A stretch of 64,000 nucleotides of DNA. It comes from Dickeya zeae NCPPB 2538. Lineage in GTDB: Bacteria; Pseudomonadota; Gammaproteobacteria; Enterobacterales; Enterobacteriaceae. The stretch spans positions 1,225,398-1,289,397 of the forward strand of contig NZ_CM001977.1 in NCBI RefSeq assembly GCF_000406165.1, written 5' to 3'. The position numbers and the translations under genes are program-made. Below the pieces are notes generated by a model that was not told where the DNA came from, did not search any database, and was given only the letters and a program-made list of their open reading frames with translations. Positions 42,342 through 51,963 of the stretch are shown one piece after another (position 1 is the stretch's first letter; every line of letters starts with the position of its first letter).

Positions 42342-43628
42342 TTAGCGTTTGGTGACTGACGGCTCGAAGTCGCGTTCGGCGTGGCCGGTATACAGCTGAC
42401 GTGGACGCGCGATCTTCAGCCCTTCGCCGTGCATTTCGCTCCAGTGAGCAATCCAGCCGACAGTACGAGCCATCGCGAAAATCACCGTGAACATCGTTGA
42501 CGGAATACCCATGGCTTTCAGAATGATACCTGAGTAGAAGTCTACGTTCGGGTAGAGTTTACGCTCAATGAAGTACGGGTCGTTCAGCGCGATGTTTTCC
42601 AACTCCATCGCCACTTCCAGCAGGTCGTCTTTCGTACCCAGTTCTTTCAGAACTTCGTGACAGGTCTGACGCATTACGGTAGCACGCGGGTCGTAGTTCT
42701 TGTACACGCGATGACCAAAGCCCATCAGACGGAACGAATCGTTCTTGTCCTTGGCGCGTTTGATAAAGGCCGGAATGTGCTCCACAGAACTGATTTCTTC
42801 CAGCATACGCAGACAGGCTTCGTTGGCGCCGCCATGTGCCGGCCCCCAGAGTGAAGCAATACCAGCGGCGATACACGCGAACGGGTTAGCGCCGGAGGAA
42901 CCAGCGGTACGCACGGTAGAGGTAGACGCGTTCTGCTCGTGGTCTGCATGCAGAATCAGGATGCGGTCCATGGCACGTTCCAACACTGGGTTGACAACGT
43001 ACTCTTCGCACGGCGTTGAGAACATCATGTGCAGGAAATTACCCGCATAGGACAGATCGTTACGTGGGTACACGAACGGCTGGCCGATGGAATATTTGTA
43101 ACACATGGCCGCGACGGTCGGCATTTTCGACAGCAGACGGTAAGCGGCGATTTCACGATGACGTTCGTTTCCGATATCTAACGAATCATGGTAGAACGCT
43201 GCCAGTGCGCCGGTTACGCCACACAACACCGCCATAGGGTGGGAGTCGCGACGGAAACCGTGGAACAGACGCGTGATCTGCTCGTGAATCATAGTGTGGC
43301 GGGTTACGGTCGTCTTGAAAGTGTCATACTGTTCTTGTGTCGGCGCTTCGCCAAACAGCAAGATATAACAGACTTCCAGATAGTTGGATTTTTCCGCCAG
43401 TTGCGCAATCGGGTAGCCGCGGTGTAGCAGTACGCCCACATCGCCGTCAATGTAAGTGATTTTGGATTCGCAGGATGCGGTGGAAGTGAAACCGGGGTCA
43501 AACGTAAAATAACCTTTAGAACCTAGGCTACGAATATCGATTTCATCGTTGCCAAGCGTACCAGACAGGACATTCAGCTCAATCGCTTCATTGCCGTCTA
43601 TTGTAAGCGTTGCTTTTTTATCAGCCAT
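42342..43628 (-). CDS. gltA: Citrate synthase GltA
   Basis: Type II hexameric citrate synthase (428 aa; E. coli 427), NADH-inhibited in Gram-negatives, the entry enzyme of the TCA cycle. Catalytic segments ILHADHEQNASTSTVR, GPAHGGANEA, MGFGHRVYKNYDPRA and the C-terminal RPRQLYTG are intact. AAGGAG lies 9 bases before the ATG. Divergent from sdhCDAB across a 679-bp regulatory gap, the arrangement found in E. coli. Confidence 0.98.
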   Translation of the reverse strand: MADKKATLTIDGNEAIELNVLSGTLGNDEIDIRSLGSKGYFTFDPGFTSTASCESKITYIDGDVGVLLHRGYPIAQLAEKSNYLEVCYILLFGEAPTQEQYDTFKTTVTRHTMIHEQITRLFHGFRRDSHPMAVLCGVTGALAAFYHDSLDIGNERHREIAAYRLLSKMPTVAAMCYKYSIGQPFVYPRNDLSYAGNFLHMMFSTPCEEYVVNPVLERAMDRILILHADHEQNASTSTVRTAGSSGANPFACIAAGIASLWGPAHGGANEACLRMLEEISSVEHIPAFIKRAKDKNDSFRLMGFGHRVYKNYDPRATVMRQTCHEVLKELGTKDDLLEVAMELENIALNDPYFIERKLYPNVDFYSGIILKAMGIPSTMFTVIFAMARTVGWIAHWSEMHGEGLKIARPRQLYTGHAERDFEPSVTKR

Positions 43629-44054
43629 TTACAGTCTCCTTAGCGCTTTAATCTTTAATTTTAAAAATTCGTCACTGCAGAAATACCGTCATGCCCGCAC
43701 GCTGGACAAAGTAAACAGACCAGACGTCGCCCTGTAGTTGGAAACCAAACTGTCGTCGGAAACCAAATCGGGTACAGAGTTGACTATTATCGTCAGGCGT
43801 ATCGTCAGGCGGTCACACAGTCAGGATGAACTCCCCTTCTCCCAGCTCGGGTTTTAGCCCTGTCCTGCTCTAATTGTAGCCAGTACTTATAATTTTTCCG
43901 GGGACTTTGTTTCCCACTGTTACATAACTTTGGCGAATGGGAAAGAGCTACCGATGAGCTTTAACAGGACAACAGGTTTCTTGGGCCCTAGTTGTAATTT
44001 AAATGTTGAAGATTTGTCAAATCAGATAATTAATTTTATATAAATTGTGAAAAT

Positions 44055-44070
44055 CGTGATCTCAATCACT
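44055..44070. promoter_or_regulatory. Candidate CRP site in the gltA-sdhC gap
   Basis: CGTGA-TCTCAA-TCACT matches 8 of 10 fixed bases of the CRP consensus and is centred about 80 bp upstream of the predicted sdhC transcription start. The rest of 43629-44307 is AT-rich, gene-free regulatory DNA. Confidence 0.45.
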
Positions 44071-44107
44071 GTTCAGGGCAAATGTGCCCAAACAGTTTGT
44101 AGGGTAA

Positions 44108-44136
44108 TTGTAATAAGAATGTGAAGTGCCTATACT
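44108..44136 (+). promoter_or_regulatory. sdhC promoter
   Basis: TTGTAA and TATACT are separated by 17 bp. The sequence from TATACT through GCCGCCAGGTCTCCGGAATA agrees with my memory of the E. coli sdhC promoter region. It gives a leader of about 165 nt before sdhC. Confidence 0.82.
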
Positions 44137-44307
44137 GCCGCCAGGTCTCCGGAATACCCTGCAGTAGGAGCACCCAGTGTGATCGGTTTGTGCGGATGAA
44201 AATAAAGGATTGTATCCAGCCGTACATTGACAGAGACAAGCATCATCTCACCGTCCACACTGTCTGACCCCACAACAGGTCCGGAGGAAGAAAATAATAA
44301 AAGCTGT

Positions 44308-44697
44308 GTGGGCAAACTCGTGAAAAAACAAAGACCTGTCAATCTGGATCTGCAAACGATCCGGTTCCCCGTTACCGCGATAGCATCTATTCTTCACCGT
44401 GTCTCCGGCGTTATAACGTTTGTTGCTGTAGGTATCCTATTGTGGCTGTTGGGCCTGTCTCTCTCTTCGCAAGAAGGGTTTGCTCAGGCGGCGGCCATCA
44501 TGGGCAGCTTCATCGTGAAATTCGTTGTCTGGGGCATTTTGACCGCACTGGCCTATCATATTGTAGGTGGTCTGCGGCATCTGTTGATGGATTTCGGCTA
44601 TATCGAAGAGAACTTCGAAGCGGGATCACGTTCTGCAAAAACCTCTTTCATCATTACTGTCGTGCTTTCATTTTTGGCTGGAGTCCTCGTATGGTAA
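44308..44697 (+). CDS. sdhC: Succinate dehydrogenase cytochrome b556 subunit SdhC
   Basis: Membrane anchor (129 aa, same as E. coli) of complex II, ligating heme b and quinone with SdhD. KKQRPVNLDLQTIRFP, SILHRVSGV and the heme-ligand region LAYHIVGGLRHLLMDFGY are conserved; three TM helices. A GTG start (MGKLVKKQRP) is chosen because it gives the family length; the only strong Shine-Dalgarno-like stretch (GGAGGAAG) is 17 bases upstream, so initiation here is unusual and the start is uncertain by a few codons. It overlaps sdhD by 7 bp. Confidence 0.9.
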   Translation: MGKLVKKQRPVNLDLQTIRFPVTAIASILHRVSGVITFVAVGILLWLLGLSLSSQEGFAQAAAIMGSFIVKFVVWGILTALAYHIVGGLRHLLMDFGYIEENFEAGSRSAKTSFIITVVLSFLAGVLVW

Positions 44698-45038
44698 GCA
44701 ATGCCTCCGCATTGGGGCGTAATGGCGTACACGATTGGTTATTACTTCGCGCTTCTGCCATCGTCATCGTGCTGTATGTCCTGTATATCGTTGGTTTTGT
44801 GGCCAGCGCCGGTAACATCACGTATGAAGTCTGGCGCGGTTTCTTCGCCATGCATCTCACCAAGGTGTTCACCCTGCTGACGCTGTTCGCCATTCTGGTC
44901 CATGCCTGGATCGGGATGTGGCAGGTGTTGACTGACTATATCAAACCGCTGGCTATCCGGCTGACGTTGCAGCTGGCTATCGTCGTCGCGTTGTTGGTGT
45001 ACGTCATTTATGGAACTGTTGTGGTGTGGGGTGCGTGA
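44691..45038 (+). CDS. sdhD: Succinate dehydrogenase membrane anchor SdhD
   Basis: Second membrane anchor of complex II (115 aa, same as E. coli). It starts MVSNASALGRNGVHDWLLLR and has three TM helices with ILVHAWIGMWQVLTDY, which contains the quinone-site region. The ATG lies inside the end of sdhC (ATGGTAA), and the stop overlaps the sdhA ATG (TGATG), so the subunits are translationally coupled. A longer reading of this frame extends back through sdhC and is not real. Confidence 0.95.
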   Translation: MVSNASALGRNGVHDWLLLRASAIVIVLYVLYIVGFVASAGNITYEVWRGFFAMHLTKVFTLLTLFAILVHAWIGMWQVLTDYIKPLAIRLTLQLAIVVALLVYVIYGTVVVWGA

Positions 45039-46804
45039 TGAATTTGCCAGTCAGAGAGTTTGATGCCGTTGTCGTCGGTGCAGGTGGCGCAGGTATGCGC
45101 GCTGCGCTGCAGATTTCCCAGATGGGCCTGTCCTGTGCCCTGTTATCAAAAGTGTTTCCGACCCGTTCTCATACCGTATCCGCCCAAGGCGGCATCACGG
45201 TAGCGTTGGGTAATACCCATGAAGATAACTGGGAATGGCACATGTATGACACCGTGAAAGGTTCCGACTATATCGGTGATCAGGACGCTATCGAATATAT
45301 GTGTAAAACCGGTCCGGAAGCGATTCTGGAATTGGAACACATGGGTCTGCCGTTTTCCCGTCTTGATGACGGACGCATTTACCAGCGCCCGTTCGGTGGT
45401 CAATCTAAGAATTTTGGCGGCGAGCAGGCTGCCCGTACTGCAGCGGCGGCAGACCGTACCGGTCACGCGCTGTTGCATACGTTGTATCAACAGAACCTGA
45501 AAAACCACACCACGGTGTTTTCCGAGTGGTATGCGTTGGATCTGGTGAAAAACCAGGATGGCGCGGTGGTTGGATGTACGGCTATCTGTATTGAAACCGG
45601 CGAAGTCGTTTATTTCAAAGCGCGCGCTACCGTGCTGGCAACCGGTGGAGCCGGTCGTATTTATCAGTCTACGACCAATGCCCATATTAATACCGGCGAC
45701 GGTGTCGGTATGGCGCTGCGTGCCGATGTCCCGGTGCAGGACATGGAAATGTGGCAGTTCCACCCGACCGGTATCGCCGGTGCGGGCGTACTGGTGACCG
45801 AAGGTTGCCGTGGTGAGGGTGGTTACCTGTTGAATAAACACGGTGAGCGCTTCATGGAACGCTATGCACCCAACGCTAAAGACCTGGCCGGACGTGACGT
45901 GGTAGCCCGTTCGATCATGATTGAAATTCGTGAAGGCCGTGGTTGTGATGGTCCGTGGGGACCACATGCCAAGCTGAAACTGGATCACCTGGGTAAAGAA
46001 GTACTGGAATCCCGTTTGCCGGGTATTCTGGAGTTGTCCCGTACGTTCGCACACGTTGATCCGGTGAAAGAACCGATTCCTGTTATTCCGACCTGCCACT
46101 ACATGATGGGGGGGATTCCAACCAAGGTGACAGGTCAGGCACTGACAGTGAATGAGAAGGGTGAGGATGTCGTTATCCCTGGTCTGTTCGCTGTAGGTGA
46201 AATCGCTTGTGTATCAGTACATGGCGCTAACCGTCTGGGTGGTAACTCGTTGCTCGACCTGGTGGTGTTCGGGCGTTCTGCGGGGATGCACCTGCAGGAA
46301 TCTCTGGCCGAACAGGGCGTGACGCGTGATGCCAGCGATTCTGACATCGAGGCCTCGCTGGACAGACTGAACCGTTGGAATAACACCCGTTCCGGTGAAG
46401 ACCCGGTGGAAATTCGCAAAGCGTTGCAGTCCTGCATGCAGAACAATTTCTCGGTATTCCGTGAAGGTGATGCCATGGCGAAAGGGCTGGAAGAGCTGAA
46501 AGTGATCCGTGAACGGCTCAAAAACGCCCGTCTGGACGATACGTCCAGCGAGTTCAATACCCAGCGTATTGAATGTCTGGAACTGGATAACCTGATGGAA
46601 ACGGCTTACGCCACGGCGGTATCGGCAAATTTCCGTACCGAAAGCCGTGGAGCTCACAGCCGGTTCGACTATCCTGATCGTGATGACGAGAATTGGTTGT
46701 GCCATTCGCTGTATCAACCGCAAACCGAAAGCATGACGCGCCGTGAGGTAAACATGCAGCCTAAACTGCGTCCGGCGTTCCCGCCGAAAGTGCGTACCTA
46801 TTAA
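45038..46804 (+). CDS. sdhA: Succinate dehydrogenase flavoprotein SdhA
   Basis: Catalytic FAD subunit of complex II (588 aa, same as E. coli). The dinucleotide motif VVVGAGGAGMRAAL, the covalent-FAD histidine in RSHTVSAQGG, and the active-site HPTGIAGAG and RGEGGYLLN segments are present. The start MNLPVREFDAV matches the family; four extra upstream codons are discounted. It overlaps sdhD by 1 bp and precedes sdhB by 18 bp. Confidence 0.98.
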   Translation: MNLPVREFDAVVVGAGGAGMRAALQISQMGLSCALLSKVFPTRSHTVSAQGGITVALGNTHEDNWEWHMYDTVKGSDYIGDQDAIEYMCKTGPEAILELEHMGLPFSRLDDGRIYQRPFGGQSKNFGGEQAARTAAAADRTGHALLHTLYQQNLKNHTTVFSEWYALDLVKNQDGAVVGCTAICIETGEVVYFKARATVLATGGAGRIYQSTTNAHINTGDGVGMALRADVPVQDMEMWQFHPTGIAGAGVLVTEGCRGEGGYLLNKHGERFMERYAPNAKDLAGRDVVARSIMIEIREGRGCDGPWGPHAKLKLDHLGKEVLESRLPGILELSRTFAHVDPVKEPIPVIPTCHYMMGGIPTKVTGQALTVNEKGEDVVIPGLFAVGEIACVSVHGANRLGGNSLLDLVVFGRSAGMHLQESLAEQGVTRDASDSDIEASLDRLNRWNNTRSGEDPVEIRKALQSCMQNNFSVFREGDAMAKGLEELKVIRERLKNARLDDTSSEFNTQRIECLELDNLMETAYATAVSANFRTESRGAHSRFDYPDRDDENWLCHSLYQPQTESMTRREVNMQPKLRPAFPPKVRTY

Positions 46805-46822
46805 TTTTGCGGAGAGAAAGCG

Positions 46823-47539
46823 ATGAAAGTTGAATTTTCCATTTATCGTTATAACCCGGATGTCGATAGCGCTCCGCGCATGCAGGACTATACGCTGGAA
46901 GCGGAAGAAGGCCGTGACATGATGCTGCTCGATGCGCTGATCCGCCTCAAAGAGCAGGACCCGACACTGGCATTCCGTCGCTCCTGTCGTGAAGGGGTGT
47001 GTGGCTCCGACGGTCTGAACATGAATGGCAAGAATGGGTTGGCCTGCATCACGCCAGTGTCCACCCTACGCAATGGCAATAACAAAATTGTGATTCGTCC
47101 CCTGCCTGGACTGCCAGTCGTACGTGATTTGGTGGTAGACATGGGGCAGTTCTATGCTCAATATGAGAAAATTAAGCCTTACCTGTTGAATAATGGGAAG
47201 AATCCACCTGCTCGTGAGCATCTGCAATCACCTGAGCAGCGGGAAAAACTGGATGGGCTGTACGAGTGCATCATGTGCGCATGCTGTTCGACATCCTGCC
47301 CATCTTTCTGGTGGAACCCTGATAAGTTTGTCGGGCCTGCAGGTCTTCTGGCAGCCTACCGTTTCCTGACTGACAGTCGCGATACGGAAACCAAGGCGCG
47401 TCTGGATGATCTCAACGATGCTTTCAGCGTATTCCGCTGTCACAGCATCATGAATTGCGTCAGCGTTTGTCCGAAAGGACTGAACCCGACGCGCGCTATC
47501 GGCCACATCAAGTCGATGTTGCTGCAGCGTAGCGCCTGA
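46823..47539 (+). CDS. sdhB: Succinate dehydrogenase iron-sulfur protein SdhB
   Basis: Iron-sulfur subunit of complex II (238 aa, same as E. coli) carrying electrons from FAD to quinone. [2Fe-2S] cysteines lie in SCREGVCGSDGLNMNG; the [4Fe-4S] and [3Fe-4S] cysteines lie in CIMCACCSTSCPSFWW and CHSIMNCVSVCPKGLNP. GGAGAG precedes the ATG. Last of sdhCDAB; 240 bp separate it from sucA. Confidence 0.98.
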   Translation: MKVEFSIYRYNPDVDSAPRMQDYTLEAEEGRDMMLLDALIRLKEQDPTLAFRRSCREGVCGSDGLNMNGKNGLACITPVSTLRNGNNKIVIRPLPGLPVVRDLVVDMGQFYAQYEKIKPYLLNNGKNPPAREHLQSPEQREKLDGLYECIMCACCSTSCPSFWWNPDKFVGPAGLLAAYRFLTDSRDTETKARLDDLNDAFSVFRCHSIMNCVSVCPKGLNPTRAIGHIKSMLLQRSA

Positions 47540-47592
47540 GTTCTGGCTCTAGTAGCACACTGTTTCCCCCGTCGCGAGGCGGGGGAGCAGCA

Positions 47593-47643
47593 GGAAACCT
47601 TTAAAAACCGGCTTGTGCGCTTAAACCGTTTTTTAAAGGTTCC
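47593..47643. repeat. Long imperfect inverted repeat between sdhB and sucA
   Basis: The arms CCTTTAAAAA and TTTTTAAAGG pair perfectly over 10 bp and extend with CGG/CCG inside and GGAA/TTCC outside, with a bulge. The transcript would form a stem with a loop of about 14 bases in the 240-bp sdhB-sucA gap. It may modulate read-through from sdh into suc. Confidence 0.6.
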
Positions 47644-47779
47644 TTCAGGATAAGACTATCCGCATTGTGCGTAACTAAGCACAACAAGTGAACCGTTTTA
47701 CGGCAACCCGTTTTATAACGGCAACATAGAACATGTTAACCACGGCGAAAACTGAAGCTAATTAGCTTAAGGGATCACA

Positions 47780-50587
47780 ATGCAGAACGGCGCAATGAAG
47801 GCCTGGCTGGATTCCTCCTATCTGGCGGGCGCGAACCAGTCCTACATAGAGCAGCTCTATGAAGATTTTTTAACCGACCCAGATTCTATTGATCACAGCT
47901 GGCGTTCGATTTTTCAACAACTTCCTACCACTGGGGTTAAACCGGATCAACTTCACTCCAAAACCCGCGACTATTTTCGCCGTCTGGCGAAAGATGCTTC
48001 GCGTTATACTTCTTCCATTACTGATCCCGACAGTGATGCCAAGCAAGTCAAAGTGTTACAGCTGATTAACGCTTTCCGTTTCCGTGGGCATCAGCATGCC
48101 AACCTCGATCCGCTGGGTCTGTGGAAACAAGAGCGCGTAGCCGATTTGGATCTGGCTTACCACAACCTGACCGATGACGATCTGAAAGAGAGCTTTAACG
48201 TTGGCTCATTCGCCATTGGTAAAGAAACCATGCCGCTTGGCGAACTGTATAGCGCACTGAAGCAGACTTACTGCGGTTCGATCGGTGCGGAATACATGCA
48301 CATCACCAACACCGACGAAAAACGTTGGATTCAGCAGCGTATCGAGTCGGTGGTGGGGCAACCCAGCTTTAGCGTTGAAGAAAGAAAACGCTTCCTGAAA
48401 GAACTGACCGCCGCTGAAGGGCTGGAACGTTACCTGGGTGCCAAGTTCCCCGGCGCCAAGCGCTTCTCGCTAGAAGGTGGCGATGCGCTGATTCCGATGC
48501 TGAAGGAAATAATCCGTCACGCGGGCAAAAATGGTACGCGTGAAGTGGTGATGGGGATGGCCCACCGTGGTCGTCTCAACGTACTGGTGAATGTGATGGG
48601 GAAAAAACCCCAGGATCTGTTCGACGAGTTCTCCGGTAAGCACAAAGATCATCTCGGCACGGGGGACGTGAAGTACCATCAGGGCTTCTCCTCCGATATG
48701 GAAACTGAGGGCGGTAAGGTCCACCTGGCGTTGGCGTTTAACCCATCGCATCTGGAAATTGTCAGCCCGGTAGTCATAGGGTCGGTACGTGCCCGTATCG
48801 ATCGTCTGGATAACCCCAGTAGTTCACTGGTGTTGCCGATTACTATTCACGGCGATGCCGCGATCGCAGGGCAAGGGGTAGTGCAAGAAACCCTGAACAT
48901 GTCCAAAGCACGCGGTTACGAAGTTGGCGGTACGATCCGTATTGTTATCAACAATCAGATCGGCTTTACCACCTCCAACCCTCTCGATGCCCGTTCTACC
49001 GAATACTGTACCGATATCGGCAAGATGGTGCAGGCACCTATCTTCCACGTTAATGCTGACGACCCGGAAGCGGTAGCCTTTGTTACCCGTCTGGCGCTGG
49101 ATTTCCGTAATACCTTCCAGCGTGATGTCTTTATCGATCTGGTGTGCTACCGCCGCCACGGCCATAACGAAGCCGATGAGCCGAGCGCTACCCAGCCGGT
49201 GATGTACCAGAAAATCAAAAAACACCCAACGCCGCGTAAAATCTACGCTGACCGTCTGGAGCAGCAGCAGATAACAACGCTTGCCGACGCTACCGAGCTG
49301 GTCAATCTTTACCGCGATGCGCTGGATGCCGGTGAATGTGTGGTAGACGAGTGGCGTCCGATGGACATGCACTCTTTCACCTGGATGTCTTATCTCAACC
49401 ATGAGTGGGACGAGCCGTATCCGCATAAAGTTGAAACCAAGCGCTTGCAGGAACTGGCACGCCGTATCAGCGAGGTGCCAGAAGCGCTGGAAATGCAGCC
49501 GCGTGTCGCCAAGATTTATAACGACCGTGCTGAAATGGCGGCGGGCGAAAAACTGTTTGACTGGGGTGGTGCGGAAACACTGGCCTACGCCACACTGGTA
49601 GACGAAGGCATTCCGGTACGTTTGTCTGGCGAAGATGCCGGTCGCGGTACCTTCTTCCATCGCCATGCTGTGGTTCACAACCAGAAGGGTGGTTCTACCT
49701 ATACACCGCTGGCGTATGTTCATAATGCTCAGGGCGTTTTCAATGTCTGGGATTCGGTGCTGTCTGAAGAGGCCGTGCTGGCATTTGAGTACGGTTACGC
49801 TACGGCTGAGCCACGTACGCTGACTATCTGGGAAGCGCAATTTGGTGATTTCGCCAACGGCGCTCAGGTGGTGATTGACCAATTCATCAGCTCCGGCGAG
49901 CAGAAATGGGGTCGTATGTGTGGTCTGGTCATGCTGTTGCCGCATGGTTATGAAGGTCAGGGTCCAGAGCACTCCTCCGCACGTCTGGAGCGTTACTTGC
50001 AATTGTGCGCTGAGCAAAATATGCAGGTCTGCGTTCCCTCCACACCGGCTCAGGTCTACCACATGCTGCGTCGTCAGGCGTTGCGTGGTATGCGCCGTCC
50101 GCTGATTGTGATGTCGCCGAAATCGTTGCTGCGTCATCCGCTGGCGACGTCTACGTTGGATGAACTGGCTAATGGGCAGTTCCAGCCTGCAATAGGGGAA
50201 ATTGACAGTCTGGATCCAAAAGCAGTGAAGCGCGTCGTGATGTGTTCCGGCAAGGTCTACTATGATTTACTGGAACAGCGTCGCAAGAATGAACAGAACG
50301 ATGTGGCGATAGTGCGTATCGAACAGTTGTATCCGTTCCCGCATCAGTCGGTGCAGGCCGCGTTGGAACCGTTCGCTCACGTGCATGATTTTGTCTGGTG
50401 CCAGGAAGAGCCGCTGAACCAGGGCGCATGGTATTGCAGCCAGCATCACTTCCGTGAGGTGATTCCTTTTGGTGCCTCGTTGCGGTATGCCGGTCGCCCG
50501 GCCTCTGCTTCACCCGCCGTTGGCTATATGTCCGTACACCAGAAACAACAACAAGCTCTGGTTAATGACGCGCTGAACGTTAATTAA
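47780..50587 (+). CDS. sucA: 2-oxoglutarate dehydrogenase E1 component SucA
   Basis: Thiamine-diphosphate decarboxylase of the 2-oxoglutarate dehydrogenase complex (935 aa; E. coli 933). The N-terminal E2-docking segment MKAWLDSSYLAGANQSYIEQ is followed by RFRGHQHANLDPLGL, the catalytic VMGMAHRGRLNVL and the ThDP-binding GDAAIAGQG region. AAGGGATC lies before the ATG. It precedes sucB by 17 bp. Confidence 0.98.
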   Translation: MQNGAMKAWLDSSYLAGANQSYIEQLYEDFLTDPDSIDHSWRSIFQQLPTTGVKPDQLHSKTRDYFRRLAKDASRYTSSITDPDSDAKQVKVLQLINAFRFRGHQHANLDPLGLWKQERVADLDLAYHNLTDDDLKESFNVGSFAIGKETMPLGELYSALKQTYCGSIGAEYMHITNTDEKRWIQQRIESVVGQPSFSVEERKRFLKELTAAEGLERYLGAKFPGAKRFSLEGGDALIPMLKEIIRHAGKNGTREVVMGMAHRGRLNVLVNVMGKKPQDLFDEFSGKHKDHLGTGDVKYHQGFSSDMETEGGKVHLALAFNPSHLEIVSPVVIGSVRARIDRLDNPSSSLVLPITIHGDAAIAGQGVVQETLNMSKARGYEVGGTIRIVINNQIGFTTSNPLDARSTEYCTDIGKMVQAPIFHVNADDPEAVAFVTRLALDFRNTFQRDVFIDLVCYRRHGHNEADEPSATQPVMYQKIKKHPTPRKIYADRLEQQQITTLADATELVNLYRDALDAGECVVDEWRPMDMHSFTWMSYLNHEWDEPYPHKVETKRLQELARRISEVPEALEMQPRVAKIYNDRAEMAAGEKLFDWGGAETLAYATLVDEGIPVRLSGEDAGRGTFFHRHAVVHNQKGGSTYTPLAYVHNAQGVFNVWDSVLSEEAVLAFEYGYATAEPRTLTIWEAQFGDFANGAQVVIDQFISSGEQKWGRMCGLVMLLPHGYEGQGPEHSSARLERYLQLCAEQNMQVCVPSTPAQVYHMLRRQALRGMRRPLIVMSPKSLLRHPLATSTLDELANGQFQPAIGEIDSLDPKAVKRVVMCSGKVYYDLLEQRRKNEQNDVAIVRIEQLYPFPHQSVQAALEPFAHVHDFVWCQEEPLNQGAWYCSQHHFREVIPFGASLRYAGRPASASPAVGYMSVHQKQQQALVNDALNVN

Positions 50588-50604
50588 ATGAATAAGGATA
50601 GATA

Positions 50605-51825
50605 ATGAGTAGCGTAGATATTCTTGTCCCTGATCTGCCGGAATCTGTAGCTGACGCGACTGTCGCTACCTGGCACAAGAAACCGGGCGATAGCGTCCAG
50701 CGTGATGAAGTGCTGGTTGAAATTGAAACCGACAAAGTGGTGCTGGAAGTACCGGCTATCGAAGCGGGTGTACTGGAAGTGGTGCTGGAAGCTGAAGGCG
50801 CTACCGTGATATCTCGCCAGGTTCTGGGACGTTTGCGCCCGGGAGATAACTCCGGGAAAGAAACCAGCGAAAAAGCGCAGAGCAAAGAATCTACTCCGGC
50901 ACAGCGTCACACCGCTGGATTGGAAGATGAAAATAATGATGCGTTGAGCCCGGCGATTCGTCGTTTGATCGCTGAACATGATTTGGACGCCTCCGCTATT
51001 AAAGGCAGTGGCGTCGGCGGGCGTATCACTCGCGAAGATGTGGAAAAACACCTGGCTGGTCAGAAACCAGCCAGCAAAGCGGCTGAAGCACCGGCGGCGG
51101 CACAACCTGTTGCCGCTCTGGGGGGCCGCAGCGAGAAACGTGTTCCGATGACCCGTCTGCGCAAGCGTGTTGCTGAGCGTTTGCTGGAAGCGAAAAACAG
51201 TACCGCCATGTTGACCACGTTCAACGAAGTCAACATGCAACCGATTATGGATCTGCGTAAGCAGTATGGCGAAGCGTTTGAAAAACGTCATGGTGTGCGT
51301 CTGGGCTTTATGTCCTTCTACATCAAAGCGGTCGTGGAAGCACTGAAGCGCTATCCGGAAGTAAATGCGTCTATTGATGGCGAAGATGTGGTCTACCATA
51401 ACTATTTCGACGTCAGCATTGCGGTATCCACTCCACGCGGTCTGGTAACGCCGGTGCTGAAAGATGTCGACTTGCTGGGCATGGCCGAGATCGAGAAGAA
51501 AATCAAAGAACTGGCGGTGAAAGGCCGCGACGGTAAATTGACCGTTGAAGAGCTGACGGGTGGTAACTTCACTATTACCAACGGTGGCGTGTTCGGTTCT
51601 CTGATGTCGACCCCGATTATCAACCCGCCGCAGAGCGCGATTCTGGGCATGCATGCTATCAAAGATCGCCCAATGGCAGTGAATGGCCAGGTTGTCATCC
51701 TGCCGATGATGTATCTGGCGTTGTCCTACGATCATCGCCTGATCGATGGCCGCGAATCAGTTGGTTTCCTGGTTACTGTTAAAGAAATGCTGGAAGACCC
51801 GGCTCGCTTGTTGCTGGATGTCTAA
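50605..51825 (+). CDS. sucB: Dihydrolipoyl succinyltransferase (E2) SucB
   Basis: Core E2 of the 2-oxoglutarate dehydrogenase complex (406 aa; E. coli 405). Lipoyl domain with lipoyl-Lys44 in EIETDKVVLEV, a peripheral-subunit-binding domain (SPAIRRLIAEHDLDASAIKG), then the catalytic domain ending in SYDHRLIDGRES with the active-site histidine. A charged/alanine linker (AGQKPASKAAEAPAAAQPVA) joins them. It is followed by a short GC-rich hairpin before sucC. Confidence 0.97.
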   Translation: MSSVDILVPDLPESVADATVATWHKKPGDSVQRDEVLVEIETDKVVLEVPAIEAGVLEVVLEAEGATVISRQVLGRLRPGDNSGKETSEKAQSKESTPAQRHTAGLEDENNDALSPAIRRLIAEHDLDASAIKGSGVGGRITREDVEKHLAGQKPASKAAEAPAAAQPVAALGGRSEKRVPMTRLRKRVAERLLEAKNSTAMLTTFNEVNMQPIMDLRKQYGEAFEKRHGVRLGFMSFYIKAVVEALKRYPEVNASIDGEDVVYHNYFDVSIAVSTPRGLVTPVLKDVDLLGMAEIEKKIKELAVKGRDGKLTVEELTGGNFTITNGGVFGSLMSTPIINPPQSAILGMHAIKDRPMAVNGQVVILPMMYLALSYDHRLIDGRESVGFLVTVKEMLEDPARLLLDV

Positions 51826-51837
51826 CCCGTTGTAGTA

Positions 51838-51868
51838 AAAGGCGGCTGGCCTGCGTCCTGCCGCCTTT
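51838..51868 (+). terminator. Attenuator-like hairpin between sucB and sucC
   Basis: 9-bp arms AAAGGCGGC / GCCGCCTTT with a 13-base loop; only three T residues and ATT follow. Partial termination between sucAB and sucCD is plausible, as is mRNA stabilisation. Confidence 0.45.
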
Positions 51869-51963
51869 ATTATGTGCTATGCAGGCCGTTGCCTCTGTGC
51901 GGCGGCGTTATCCACGACAGAGAGTCTCTGGACTTATCTTCAAACTTAAATGGATAGAACATC

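Noticed and set aside
48824..50137. Long minus-strand open frame (437 codons) antisense to sucA
   Set aside because: It lies wholly inside sucA, the translation is rich in Arg/His/Gln without any recognisable motif, and no ribosome site or promoter is apparent; it is a shadow of GC-skewed codon use.
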